Positions 1 through 5,586 of a stretch of DNA of 6,818 nucleotides are shown one piece after another (positions within the stretch are counted from its first letter, which is position 1; every line of letters starts with the position of its first letter). Where the stretch lies: positions 1 to 6,818 of the forward strand of contig CACXCY010000074.1 in the NCBI GenBank assembly GCA_902766265.1, written 5' to 3'. The notes beneath the pieces are model-generated. The model searched no databases and was not told where the DNA came from. It was given only the letters and a program-made list of their open reading frames with translations. A program made the translations under genes and the position numbers. This DNA comes from an uncultured Bacteroidota bacterium. GTDB lineage: Bacteria > Bacteroidota > Bacteroidia > Bacteroidales > P3.

Positions 1-1
1 A

Positions 2-37
2 AACACCAGCGTCGGCAAACTCACAAAGATACAGTAG
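2..37 (+). CDS. Possible C-terminal end of an upstream gene, perhaps an AMP-binding (acyl-CoA ligase-like) enzyme
   Basis: Reading from base 2, the frame gives NTSVGKLTKIQ and then a TAG stop at 35-37. The stop lies 34 bp before a strong plus-strand terminator hairpin, which is what the end of a real plus-strand gene should look like. The peptide resembles the A10 motif near the C-terminus of adenylate-forming enzymes (typically P-x-T-S-x-G-K-[LIF]-x-K), in which the Lys contacts the adenylate. Eleven residues are too few to identify a family, so the enzyme name is inference. The other two plus frames are also open over this short piece, one to 402 and one to about 65, so even the frame is uncertain. 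Confidence 0.35.
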   Translation, partial: NTSVGKLTKIQ

Positions 38-71
38 CGTGCCCCGACAGCGGCACAAACCATCCTGAACC

Positions 72-104
72 AATGGCGGAGAGCAAACACTCTCCGCCAT
101 TTTC
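72..104 (+). terminator. Rho-independent terminator of the upstream plus-strand gene
   Basis: The arms AATGGCGGAGAG (72-83) and CTCTCCGCCATT (90-101) pair perfectly over 12 bp around a 6-nt loop (CAAACA), and the plus strand continues with a short T run (100-103). The minus-strand side has no T tract, so the orientation favours a plus-strand transcript ending just upstream. Confidence 0.8.
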
Positions 105-206
105 ATATCCGATAAAAGCACATCAACCGCCTGTTACCTATTCTGAATTGTCCCTAAATGGCAGATTATCTGTATGGCTACCAATCCTACCATTCTCTTC
201 TCTGCC

Positions 207-311
207 AAAAGATATACTCTTTTCCATCAAAAGATATACTCTTTTCCATCAAAAGATATACTCTTTTCTACCAAAAGATATACTCTTTTCCGCCAAAAGA
301 TATACTCTTTT
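207..311. repeat. Tandem array of five 22-bp units, each with a palindromic core
   Basis: The 17-bp core AAAAGATATACTCTTTT occurs five times without a mismatch, at 207-223, 229-245, 251-267, 273-289 and 295-311, always 22 bp apart. Each core is an interrupted palindrome (arms AAAAGA and TCTTTT around TATAC). The 5-bp spacers vary in the middle (CCATC, CCATC, CTACC, CCGCC) but always begin and end with C. The array lies in a stretch without a credible gene (38-452), between the plus-strand terminator at 72-104 and the minus-strand terminator at 374-400. I see nothing else in 105-206 or 312-373. Because 22 is not a multiple of three, the array cycles through three frames, all free of stops. That creates short spurious ORFs full of KDILFS/KRYTLF/QKIYSF peptides. 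Function unknown. The repeats could be protein-binding sites, hairpin-forming 3' sequence or a chromosomal repeat family. Confidence 0.95.
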
Positions 312-373
312 CTGGACAGGCATCACTTCTGCCCTTCACAAGGTAAGCAGATGCGTCATGATTGGCAATAAAG

Positions 374-400
374 AAGGGGGCTTCATGGAAGCCCCCTTTT
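374..400 (-). terminator. Terminator of the MFS transporter gene
   Basis: The arms AAGGGGGCTTC (374-384) and GAAGCCCCCTT (388-398) pair over 11 bp around a 3-nt loop. On the minus strand the hairpin is followed by TTCTTTATT, a usable T-rich tail, and it lies about 55 bp after the transporter stop codon. On the plus strand it is followed by TT, so it may act in both directions. Two smaller dyads lie between it and the stop: the perfect 12-bp palindrome TTGTCCGGACAA (406-417), and a 6-bp stem AAGCAC/GTGCTT (439-454) that overlaps the stop codon. Confidence 0.8.
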
Positions 401-452
401 GAGGTTTGTCCGGACAATGTCCGAAGCTATGTTCAACGAAGCACTGCCGTGC

Positions 453-1841
453 TTATTCGTTATCTTTCTTGATATTGGGCAGTTCAAGACCGTAGCCCTT
501 CTTCTTGTCCTCAATCTTGAGCATGATGCTGAAGAGGAAAGCCAGAACACCAAACGAAGAGAAGATAACCATAGGAGCCACATATCCGCCGGTGGCATTC
601 AGCACCTTGCCGATAATCAGAGGCACGAAGCAGAGACCCAGGTTCTGCACCCAGAAGATGAGGCAGTAGGCGCTGCCCAGAATCTTCTCGTCGATAATCT
701 TCGGCACGCTGGGCCAGAGGGCGGCGGGAACAAGCGAGAAACTCACACCGAGGATAACAATCAACGTGACGGCCAATCCCTTGCTCGGCACTGCCGGCAA
801 CAGGAATGCAAAACTCAGGTGGCAGACAATCATGATAATGGCACCCACCATCAGCATGGAAGCGCCCTTGCCCTTATGGTCGAGGAAGATGCCGAGGAAC
901 GGCGTAAGGCACATAGCCAAAATGGGGAAGCAGCTGAACAGCTTGGCTCCCACAGCGTCAGTCACGCCAAGCGTCACCGAAAGATAGTTGGCCGCATAGC
1001 GCTGGAACGGGAAGATGGCACTGTAGTAGAGCACGCAGAGCAGAGCGACAATCCAGAACATCTTGCTCTTGAATATCTTGCTCAAGTCGCTGATATGGAA
1101 TTCCTCGTCCTCCGATTTCTCCTCTGTAGCCATACCTGCCTCGACAAGCTGCTTGTCGAACTTCTTGTCCATCACGGTGAACACGATGTAGAAGATAAGT
1201 CCGCAGCAAAGCAGTGCACCGCAGAAGGCCACAGGAGCCACGATGGAGTTCATGCCATTGGAGGCGAATTTCTCACTGATGATGGGGGCAATCCACATGA
1301 CGGCAAACACACCCAGACGGGCGATAGCCATCTCAAGACCCATGGCGAGAGCCATTTCCTTGCCTCTAAACCATTTGGCTATGGACTTGGACACGGTGGT
1401 GCCGGCCATCTCGCAGCCGCAACCGAAAATCATGAAGCCCAGACTGGCCATCTTGGCACTTGCAGGCATCGCAACCCACCAGCTGTTCATCCAGTCGGCG
1501 AAGCCCGTTCCCTGGAACCACTCGCTGATACCTATATACTTGATAGCAGCACCGCAGACCATCAGGGAGGCGGAGAGCACGCCCGTGAAGCGGATGCCCA
1601 TCTTGTCGAGGATGATACCTGCAATGATGAGGAAACCGCACACGTTCAGGATGTACTCCGACGCAGCGTAAGTACCGAACACGCCGCTGTCCCAGCCGCG
1701 AGCATCCTCAACGAGGGTCTTCAATGGTGACATTACGTCGACAAACATGTAGCCGAAGAACATCATCAGCGCGATAAGAATCAACGCCGACCAACGTGCC
1801 ACGGGGTTGTCGTTCATTAGTTTGTAAATCTTTTGTGTCAT
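453..1841 (-). CDS. Major facilitator superfamily transporter, MFSD1-like
   Basis: This 462-residue protein has the hydrophobicity pattern of a 12-helix MFS carrier in the inner membrane: two bundles joined by a charged cytoplasmic loop (about residues 224-260, rich in K and E). The MFS motif A is visible between helices 2 and 3 as GIILDKMGIRFTG (75-87), with a weaker copy in the second half around 317-327 (GIFLDHKGKG). The stretch SIAKWFRGKEMALAMGL (153-169) and ALWPSVPKIIDEKILGSAY (374-392) followed by QNLGL resemble the MFSD1 branch of the superfamily. The eukaryotic MFSD1 exports dipeptides from lysosomes; the substrate of bacterial relatives is not something I can read from sequence. The ATG start at 1841 is preceded by an AT-rich leader without a clear Shine-Dalgarno, as is normal in Bacteroidota. 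The gene has its own promoter and terminator, so it is probably monocistronic. MFS identity is firm; the subfamily is tentative. Confidence 0.9.
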   Translation of the reverse strand: MTQKIYKLMNDNPVARWSALILIALMMFFGYMFVDVMSPLKTLVEDARGWDSGVFGTYAASEYILNVCGFLIIAGIILDKMGIRFTGVLSASLMVCGAAIKYIGISEWFQGTGFADWMNSWWVAMPASAKMASLGFMIFGCGCEMAGTTVSKSIAKWFRGKEMALAMGLEMAIARLGVFAVMWIAPIISEKFASNGMNSIVAPVAFCGALLCCGLIFYIVFTVMDKKFDKQLVEAGMATEEKSEDEEFHISDLSKIFKSKMFWIVALLCVLYYSAIFPFQRYAANYLSVTLGVTDAVGAKLFSCFPILAMCLTPFLGIFLDHKGKGASMLMVGAIIMIVCHLSFAFLLPAVPSKGLAVTLIVILGVSFSLVPAALWPSVPKIIDEKILGSAYCLIFWVQNLGLCFVPLIIGKVLNATGGYVAPMVIFSSFGVLAFLFSIMLKIEDKKKGYGLELPNIKKDNE

Positions 1842-1887
1842 AGTTATGAAGTTTTAATTAATATATTCTGTGTTCCGAAAGAAAGTG

Positions 1888-1920
1888 CAAAGGTACGAAA
1901 ATTTTGGAGATTGCCACAAA
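1888..1920 (-). promoter_or_regulatory. Bacteroidota-type promoter of the MFS transporter gene
   Basis: On the minus strand, TACCTTTG (1895-1888) matches the -7 consensus TAnnTTTG exactly. TTTG (1920-1917) lies 21 nt upstream and matches the -33 element. Transcription would start near 1881, giving a leader of about 40 nt before the ATG at 1841. This is the best-formed promoter in the window. Confidence 0.7.
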
Positions 1921-1941
1921 TCCATAAATTAATGATGGATT
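1919..1941. repeat. Inverted repeat overlapping the -33 element of the MFS promoter
   Basis: AATCCAT (1919-1925) and ATGGATT (1935-1941) are perfect 7-bp arms around a 9-bp AT-rich centre. The left arm overlaps the -33 TTTG (1917-1920). The position is suitable for an operator. It could instead be a weak 3' hairpin for the DUF2461 gene that ends at 1998, but there is no strong T tract. The rest of the 156-bp gap (1842-1997) shows a short GCCCTG/CAGGGC dyad and no gene. Confidence 0.35.
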
Positions 1942-1997
1942 CCGACAGCCGGCGACGCACCTTGCCGCCCTGTCCCTCATGCTTGCCGCAGGGCACG

Positions 1998-2690
1998 TCA
2001 AATGAGTTCATACATGGCCCTTTGGATAAACCTGTTGAGCGGCAGGGAGGCGCGGAAACATTCCAGCGTATAGTCCAGCAGGTCGGGGCTGGTGGCCATG
2101 GATTCCTCCATGCTGTGCATCGCCGTATAGTGGCGGTGTTTCAGCAAGTCGATGTCGGGCCAGTCCTTGGGGTATCCCTTGGGGGCGGTCTTCAGCGGTT
2201 GGGGGTCCCAGAAATCGGTGCCATACCAACGTCTGAAGGTCTTGTCGTAGATGATGCCCTTGAATTCCTCGACGCTGTAGAATATCTCCTGCCGGATGGC
2301 GTTGAGTGCCGGCGACTCGGGCATGAAGATACCGCCGCCCATGAAGCAGCCGTCTTCCCCGTCGGGGGCAAACTGCACGTAGTAGCCCGGCACGCCGGTA
2401 CGTTTCACGCCGCCCGTGGGAACGAAGAAACTGATGTGCGCCTTGTAAGGTCGCTTGTCGGGCGAGAAGCGCAAATCCCTGTATATACGGTAGAGGCACT
2501 GCGCGGGTTTGGGCACGCCCAAACTGGGGTCCTCCTTGACCAGCACGTCGATGACGGCCTGCGTGTAGACGAGGAAGTCCTTCTTGATTGCCTCCCAGCG
2601 GGGCTTGTTCTTCTGGAACCACTCACGGTTGTTGTTGGCATACAACTCGTGAAGAAACGGCATGGTGTCTTTGTTCAGAACAGGTTTCAT
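1998..2690 (-). CDS. DUF2461 family protein
   Basis: This 230-residue protein matches the DUF2461 (TIGR02453) family along its whole length. It opens with a helix containing the family signature FLHELYANNNREWFQKNK (12-29). The conserved YRIYRDLRFSPDKRPYKAH follows (67-85), then the GYYVQFAPDG strand pair (102-111) and GGGIFMPES (118-126). The length is normal for the family. No signal peptide or membrane segment is visible, so it should be cytoplasmic. The biochemical role of DUF2461 is unknown to me. The gene starts 27 bp after the stop of the nuclease gene on the same strand, with no terminator between, so the two are very likely co-transcribed. No clear Shine-Dalgarno precedes the ATG at 2690. 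Family assignment is confident; function is not assignable. Confidence 0.9.
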   Translation of the reverse strand: MKPVLNKDTMPFLHELYANNNREWFQKNKPRWEAIKKDFLVYTQAVIDVLVKEDPSLGVPKPAQCLYRIYRDLRFSPDKRPYKAHISFFVPTGGVKRTGVPGYYVQFAPDGEDGCFMGGGIFMPESPALNAIRQEIFYSVEEFKGIIYDKTFRRWYGTDFWDPQPLKTAPKGYPKDWPDIDLLKHRHYTAMHSMEESMATSPDLLDYTLECFRASLPLNRFIQRAMYELI

Positions 2691-2717
2691 AGTGTTGTCC
2701 GCTTTAGTCAGTTGTTT

Positions 2718-3524
2718 TCATTTGCTCCAAATCCACTTGTCGATGCGACTCTCGCGTTCGATGTAGTTCTCGACGCTGTCGGGCAGTGCGGGGAAGAAGT
2801 CGATACCCGTGAGACGTTCCACGCTGTCGATGCTCACCACGAAATGGCGGATGCTCTTCTTGCTACCCTGGTGCGGTGCCAGGAAGCAGATGGCCTCGCC
2901 GCGCCGGGGGTCGTAGGCCACCTTGTAATAGTATTCGGGCACAGCCACTTTGCTGTCGCCGATGGTAGGTAGACCGGGGCGCAGCACGGGGCCGGTCACC
3001 ACAAACACGCTGTCGTAGGTCGTGGCCCAGAAGCGCACCTTCTCCTCCATCTTCTTCCAGATGCCGTCGTTGAACGAGCTGGTTTGCGGGCTCATGTTGC
3101 TCAGCAGGAACGACTCGCTCATGGCCTGGGCATCCCACTTCATGTCGCCCGCCGGGCAGAGGTGACCGCGGGAATAGCCCGAGCGACGGTAGTCCTCCAG
3201 CTGGGCCGAGGTGGTGGGCACCGCAGGGTCTTCACGGAAGTCGTTGCTGCGGGGCACTTCGCCCTCCACATAGCTGCGTGTCAGCAGGTAGGCCACCCAG
3301 CGCGCCTGCTCGTAGTCCTCGGCATACTCCAGCGTATAGGCCATGTGCTCCACCACCGCCGTGCTGTCGGCCGGCGTGGGCAGGAGGTCGGCCCAGTGGA
3401 GCGTCGCCAAGGATTGGCGGCTTTTGCCCGTTCCGCACTGGTTGCCCACGATGGAGAACACGATGGCCGCGGCGACCACCAAAGTGAAGATAGTGTTGAA
3501 TGCTTTGCTGTTAGGTGTCTTCAT
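2718..3524 (-). CDS. Exported DNA/RNA non-specific endonuclease (NUC1 / Serratia nuclease family)
   Basis: The enzyme would cleave DNA and RNA without sequence preference, using a single divalent metal. The catalytic motif is GYSRGHLCPAGDM (116-128), with H121 as the general base. NMSPQ (143-147) and FNDGIWKKMEE (151-161) follow, placing N152 as the metal ligand and E160 at the position of the active-site Glu; the eight-residue spacing from N152 to E160 equals that of Serratia nuclease (N119 to E127). The usual DRGH is SRGH here, a variant I associate with Bacteroidota homologues. Residues 10-27 are a hydrophobic segment after a basic N-terminus: a signal peptide or membrane anchor. C30 is not in a clear lipobox. 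I chose the ATG at 3522-3524 (268 residues); an in-frame TTG three codons upstream would give 271. It is the first gene of an operon with the DUF2461 gene. Likely jobs are nucleic-acid scavenging or degradation of foreign DNA outside the cytoplasm. Confidence 0.88.
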   Translation of the reverse strand: MKTPNSKAFNTIFTLVVAAAIVFSIVGNQCGTGKSRQSLATLHWADLLPTPADSTAVVEHMAYTLEYAEDYEQARWVAYLLTRSYVEGEVPRSNDFREDPAVPTTSAQLEDYRRSGYSRGHLCPAGDMKWDAQAMSESFLLSNMSPQTSSFNDGIWKKMEEKVRFWATTYDSVFVVTGPVLRPGLPTIGDSKVAVPEYYYKVAYDPRRGEAICFLAPHQGSKKSIRHFVVSIDSVERLTGIDFFPALPDSVENYIERESRIDKWIWSK

Positions 3525-3552
3525 AATCCTCAAAAGGGTTTAATCCCGAACG

Positions 3553-3560
3553 CAAAAGTA
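3553..3560 (-). promoter_or_regulatory. -7 element of the nuclease/DUF2461 operon promoter
   Basis: The minus strand reads TACTTTTG, an exact TAnnTTTG match, 28 bp upstream of the chosen ATG at 3524. Transcription would start around 3547. I see no convincing TTTG at the -33 distance. The location supports the ATG at 3524, or the TTG at 3533, as the start. Confidence 0.5.
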
Positions 3561-3695
3561 CACAAAACAAGCCACATGCCACCGCCCCTGCGGCGTAAAG
3601 AAATCCACATTCTTTTAACAGCGGGCTTTCCATCGGGGAAATCCCGACATATATATAATGTATATACGCCCCCTACATGGTCACGCTGAGAACAT

Positions 3696-3783
3696 GACAT
3701 TGTCGACCCGAGACCTCGACATTGTCGACCCGAGACCTCGACAACGTCGACCCGAGACCTCGACAACGTCGACCTGAGACCTC
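3696..3783. repeat. Tandem array of four 22-bp GC-rich units
   Basis: Four units follow one another without gaps at 3696-3717, 3718-3739, 3740-3761 and 3762-3783. Each reads GACA-[TT or AC]... as GACATTGTCGAC or GACAACGTCGAC, followed by C[C/T]GAGACCTC. Units 1 and 2 are identical. Units 3 and 4 change TT to AC, and unit 4 also changes C to T in the second half. Each unit holds the palindrome GTCGAC and the dyad CGAG-AC-CTCG. The array lies in the gene-free stretch 3525-3884, between the nuclease promoter and the proS terminator. The AT-rich run at 3649-3667 and a small TCGGG/CCCGA dyad (3633-3646) are the only other structures there. A short minus-strand reading frame crosses the array but has repeat-derived, low-complexity sequence and is not believed. 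Confidence 0.95.
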
Positions 3784-3827
3784 GATAACACACACCTATT
3801 TTCCAATACTTTACAAGACAAGAAAGC

Positions 3828-3860
3828 AAAGAGGGCACCCCCATGTGGGATGCCCTCTTT
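3828..3860 (-). terminator. Terminator of proS
   Basis: AAAGAGGGCA (3828-3837) and TGCCCTCTTT (3851-3860) pair perfectly over 10 bp around a 13-nt loop that can form a further CCC/GGG stem. On the minus strand the hairpin ends in TTT and is followed by GCTTTCTTG, a modest T-rich tail. It lies 24 bp beyond the proS stop. Confidence 0.8.
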
Positions 3861-3884
3861 CGACCTATAGCCGCACGCGGCGGG

Positions 3885-5357
3885 TCAATAGCTTCTGGCG
3901 AAAATCACACGGCGGTGGGATGGCTTGCCGGTGAGGATGCACTTGCCCTCCTCGGCCGGGGCATCGTTGGGGATGCAGCGAATGGTGGCTTTGGTGAGCT
4001 CCTTGATTTTCTCCTCGGTCTCGGTGGTGCCGTCCCAGTGGCAGAGCAGGAATCCGCCCTTCTCAATCTCCGTGAGGAAGTCGTCCCAGGAATCCACCTT
4101 GCGGGTGTTGGCGGCACGGTAGTCCACGGCACGCTGGAACAGCCCGCGCTGAATTTCGTCCATCAGCTGCTCCACGTGGTCGGCAATACCCTCGAGCGAC
4201 ATGGTGAGTTTCTCGAGCGTGTCGCGGCGGCACACCTCGCAGGTGCCGTTCTCCAGGTCGCGGGGACCGATGGCCAGGCGGACGGGGACGCCCTTGAACT
4301 CGTACTCGTTGAATTTCCAACCGGGCTTGTATTCAGTGCGGTCGTCATACTTGACCGTGATACCCTTGGCTTTGAGAGCATCGACAATGGGCTGCACCTT
4401 CGCGCTGATGGCAGGCAGCTGGTCGTCGCTCTTATAGATAGGCACAATGACGCACTGGATGGGCGCCAGCTTGGGAGGCAGCACAAGCCCGTTGTCGTCG
4501 GAGTGCGTCATGATGAGAGCCCCCATCAGACGGGTGCTCACACCCCAGGAGGTGGCCCACACATAGTCGAGCTGGTTCTGCTTGTTGAGGAATTTCACAT
4601 CGAACGCCTTGGCAAAGTTCTGCCCCAGGAAGTGGCTCGTGCCGGCCTGGAGGGCTTTGCCGTCCTGCATCATGGCCTCGATGCAGTATGTGTCAAGGGC
4701 ACCTGCGAAGCGCTCATTGGGCGACTTGACACCTTTGATTACCGGTACGGCCATGATATTTTCGGCGAAATCGGCGTAGACGTCGAGCATCTTGCGGGCC
4801 TCGGCCTCGGCCTCCTCACGGGTGGCATGGGCAGTGTGGCCCTCCTGCCAGAGAAATTCGGCCGTGCGGAGGAACATGCGGGTACGCATCTCCCAACGCA
4901 CCACGTTGGCCCACTGGTTGCAGAGTATCGGCAAATCGCGGTAGGACTTTATCCAGTTCTTGTAGGTACTCCAGATAATGGTCTCCGACTTGGGTCGCAC
5001 AATGAGTTCCTCTTCCAGTTTGGCCTCGGGATCCACCACCACACCTGTGCCCTCCTCGTTGGTTTTGAGACGATAGTGGGTCACCACGGCGCATTCCTTG
5101 GCGAAGCCCTTCACGTGGTCGGCCTCGCGGCTGAGGAACGACTTGGGTATAAACAGCGGGAAATAGGCATTGCTGTGGCCAGTGTCTTTGAACATCTTGT
5201 CAAGGGCGTCGTGCATCTTTTCCCAGATAGCATAGCCGTAGGGTTTGATGACCATACAGCCGCGGACGGCAGAGTTCTCGGCCAAATCGGCACGCACCAC
5301 AAGCTGGTTGTACCATTCGGAGTAGTTTTCTGAGCGTTTTACGAAATCTTTAGCCAT
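3885..5357 (-). CDS. proS: Prolyl-tRNA synthetase, archaeal/eukaryote type (class II)
   Basis: The enzyme charges tRNA-Pro with proline in the cytoplasm. At 490 residues it is the short type without the ~180-residue editing insertion of the E. coli form. Class II features in order: motif 1 region around YGYAIWEKMHDALDKMF (40-56), motif 2 in NVVRWEMRTRMFLRTAEFLWQ (151-171), with the arginine and FLWQE pattern that binds ATP, and motif 3 with its arginine at about GVSTRLMGAL (272-281). The anticodon-binding domain starts near PIQCVIVPIY (299-308). A C-terminal zinc-ribbon-like domain ends in the Tyr (Y490) that is typical of this type. That domain keeps only C439, C461 and C473 near the expected ligand positions; the CxxC-like partner in GKCILTGKPS (471-480) is missing, so zinc binding may be lost, as I recall for other Bacteroidota homologues. 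The ATG at 5357 begins the family's usual N-terminus (MAKDFVKRSENYSEWY). Monocistronic, with its own terminator. Confidence 0.97.
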   Translation of the reverse strand: MAKDFVKRSENYSEWYNQLVVRADLAENSAVRGCMVIKPYGYAIWEKMHDALDKMFKDTGHSNAYFPLFIPKSFLSREADHVKGFAKECAVVTHYRLKTNEEGTGVVVDPEAKLEEELIVRPKSETIIWSTYKNWIKSYRDLPILCNQWANVVRWEMRTRMFLRTAEFLWQEGHTAHATREEAEAEARKMLDVYADFAENIMAVPVIKGVKSPNERFAGALDTYCIEAMMQDGKALQAGTSHFLGQNFAKAFDVKFLNKQNQLDYVWATSWGVSTRLMGALIMTHSDDNGLVLPPKLAPIQCVIVPIYKSDDQLPAISAKVQPIVDALKAKGITVKYDDRTEYKPGWKFNEYEFKGVPVRLAIGPRDLENGTCEVCRRDTLEKLTMSLEGIADHVEQLMDEIQRGLFQRAVDYRAANTRKVDSWDDFLTEIEKGGFLLCHWDGTTETEEKIKELTKATIRCIPNDAPAEEGKCILTGKPSHRRVIFARSY

Positions 5358-5389
5358 ATTTAGTAACTTTTTAGTGTGTCTTCAGCCCG

Positions 5390-5453
5390 TGGCGGCGGTG
5401 ACATTTCCTGTCATTTTTCCAGCCGCCAACAAGCTTGTTTCAACATCATGTTG
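5390..5453 (-). promoter_or_regulatory. Dyad-rich leader upstream of proS
   Basis: Four inverted repeats stand close together in the presumed 5' untranslated region of proS. They are TGGCGGC/GCCGCCA (5390-5396 with 5422-5428), enclosing TGACA/TGTCA (5399-5403 with 5409-5413), then the 12-bp palindrome AACAAGCTTGTT (5428-5439) and CAACAT-C-ATGTTG (5441-5453). If transcription starts near 5519, the leader is about 160 nt, long for a Bacteroidota gene, and could fold into successive hairpins. It might be a cis-regulatory leader or a set of protein sites. It does not match a riboswitch or T-box that I recognise. Confidence 0.4.
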
Positions 5454-5497
5454 ATACTTTTTAACAAGTTTAACAATCTATTGTCCGAAACTTTTTG

Positions 5498-5505
5498 TAC
5501 CTTTG
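5498..5505 (+). promoter_or_regulatory. -7 element for the secreted-protein gene at 5587
   Basis: TACCTTTG matches TAnnTTTG exactly and would start transcription near 5511, about 75 nt before the ATG at 5587. No TTTG is visible at the -33 distance, so the promoter is only half supported. The leader contains a four-codon reading frame (ATG at 5559, stop at 5571-5573) and the 8-bp direct repeat AATCGGAA at 5539-5546 and 5575-5582. Confidence 0.5.
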
Positions 5506-5524
5506 CCCAAAAGTTATCGGCTTG

Positions 5525-5555
5525 CAAAAGTACTAAATAATCGGAAATAAACAAC
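5525..5555 (-). promoter_or_regulatory. proS: Promoter of proS, facing the promoter of the next gene
   Basis: On the minus strand TACTTTTG (5532-5525) matches the -7 consensus. GTTG (5555-5552), a 3 of 4 match to the -33 TTTG, lies 19 nt upstream. The predicted start is near 5519. That is within about 10 bp of the predicted plus-strand start, so the two promoters overlap. Confidence 0.5.
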
Positions 5556-5586
5556 ATAATGAGCACAATATAAAAATCGGAACAAA

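Noticed and set aside
207..311. CRISPR array
   Set aside because: Spacers are only 5 bp and nearly constant, and no cas genes are present; it is a plain tandem repeat.
73..402. Plus-strand reading frame of 109 residues with KDILFS/KRYTLF peptides
   Set aside because: It starts inside the terminator stem and its middle is the 22-bp repeat read in rotating frames; all three plus frames are open over the array, which is what a stop-free repeat gives.
399..1730. 443-residue plus-strand frame opposite the MFS gene
   Set aside because: Antisense shadow: the minus strand encodes a clear 12-helix carrier, while this frame has charged, His-rich low-grade sequence with no family resemblance.
1833..2972. 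379-residue plus-strand frame crossing the DUF2461 gene and part of the nuclease gene
   Set aside because: It spans two recognised minus-strand genes and their intergenic region and has no recognisable domain.
3530..3844. 104-residue minus-strand frame across the second repeat array
   Set aside because: It is mostly translated repeat and overlaps the proS terminator and the nuclease promoter; no protein-like composition.
3843..5333. 496-residue plus-strand frame opposite proS
   Set aside because: Exact antisense of a well-conserved synthetase gene; its length reflects GC-biased third positions.
5559..5573. Four-codon upstream reading frame (MSTI) before the secreted-protein gene
   Set aside because: Too short to support as a leader peptide; such ATG-stop pairs are common by chance in AT-rich leaders.
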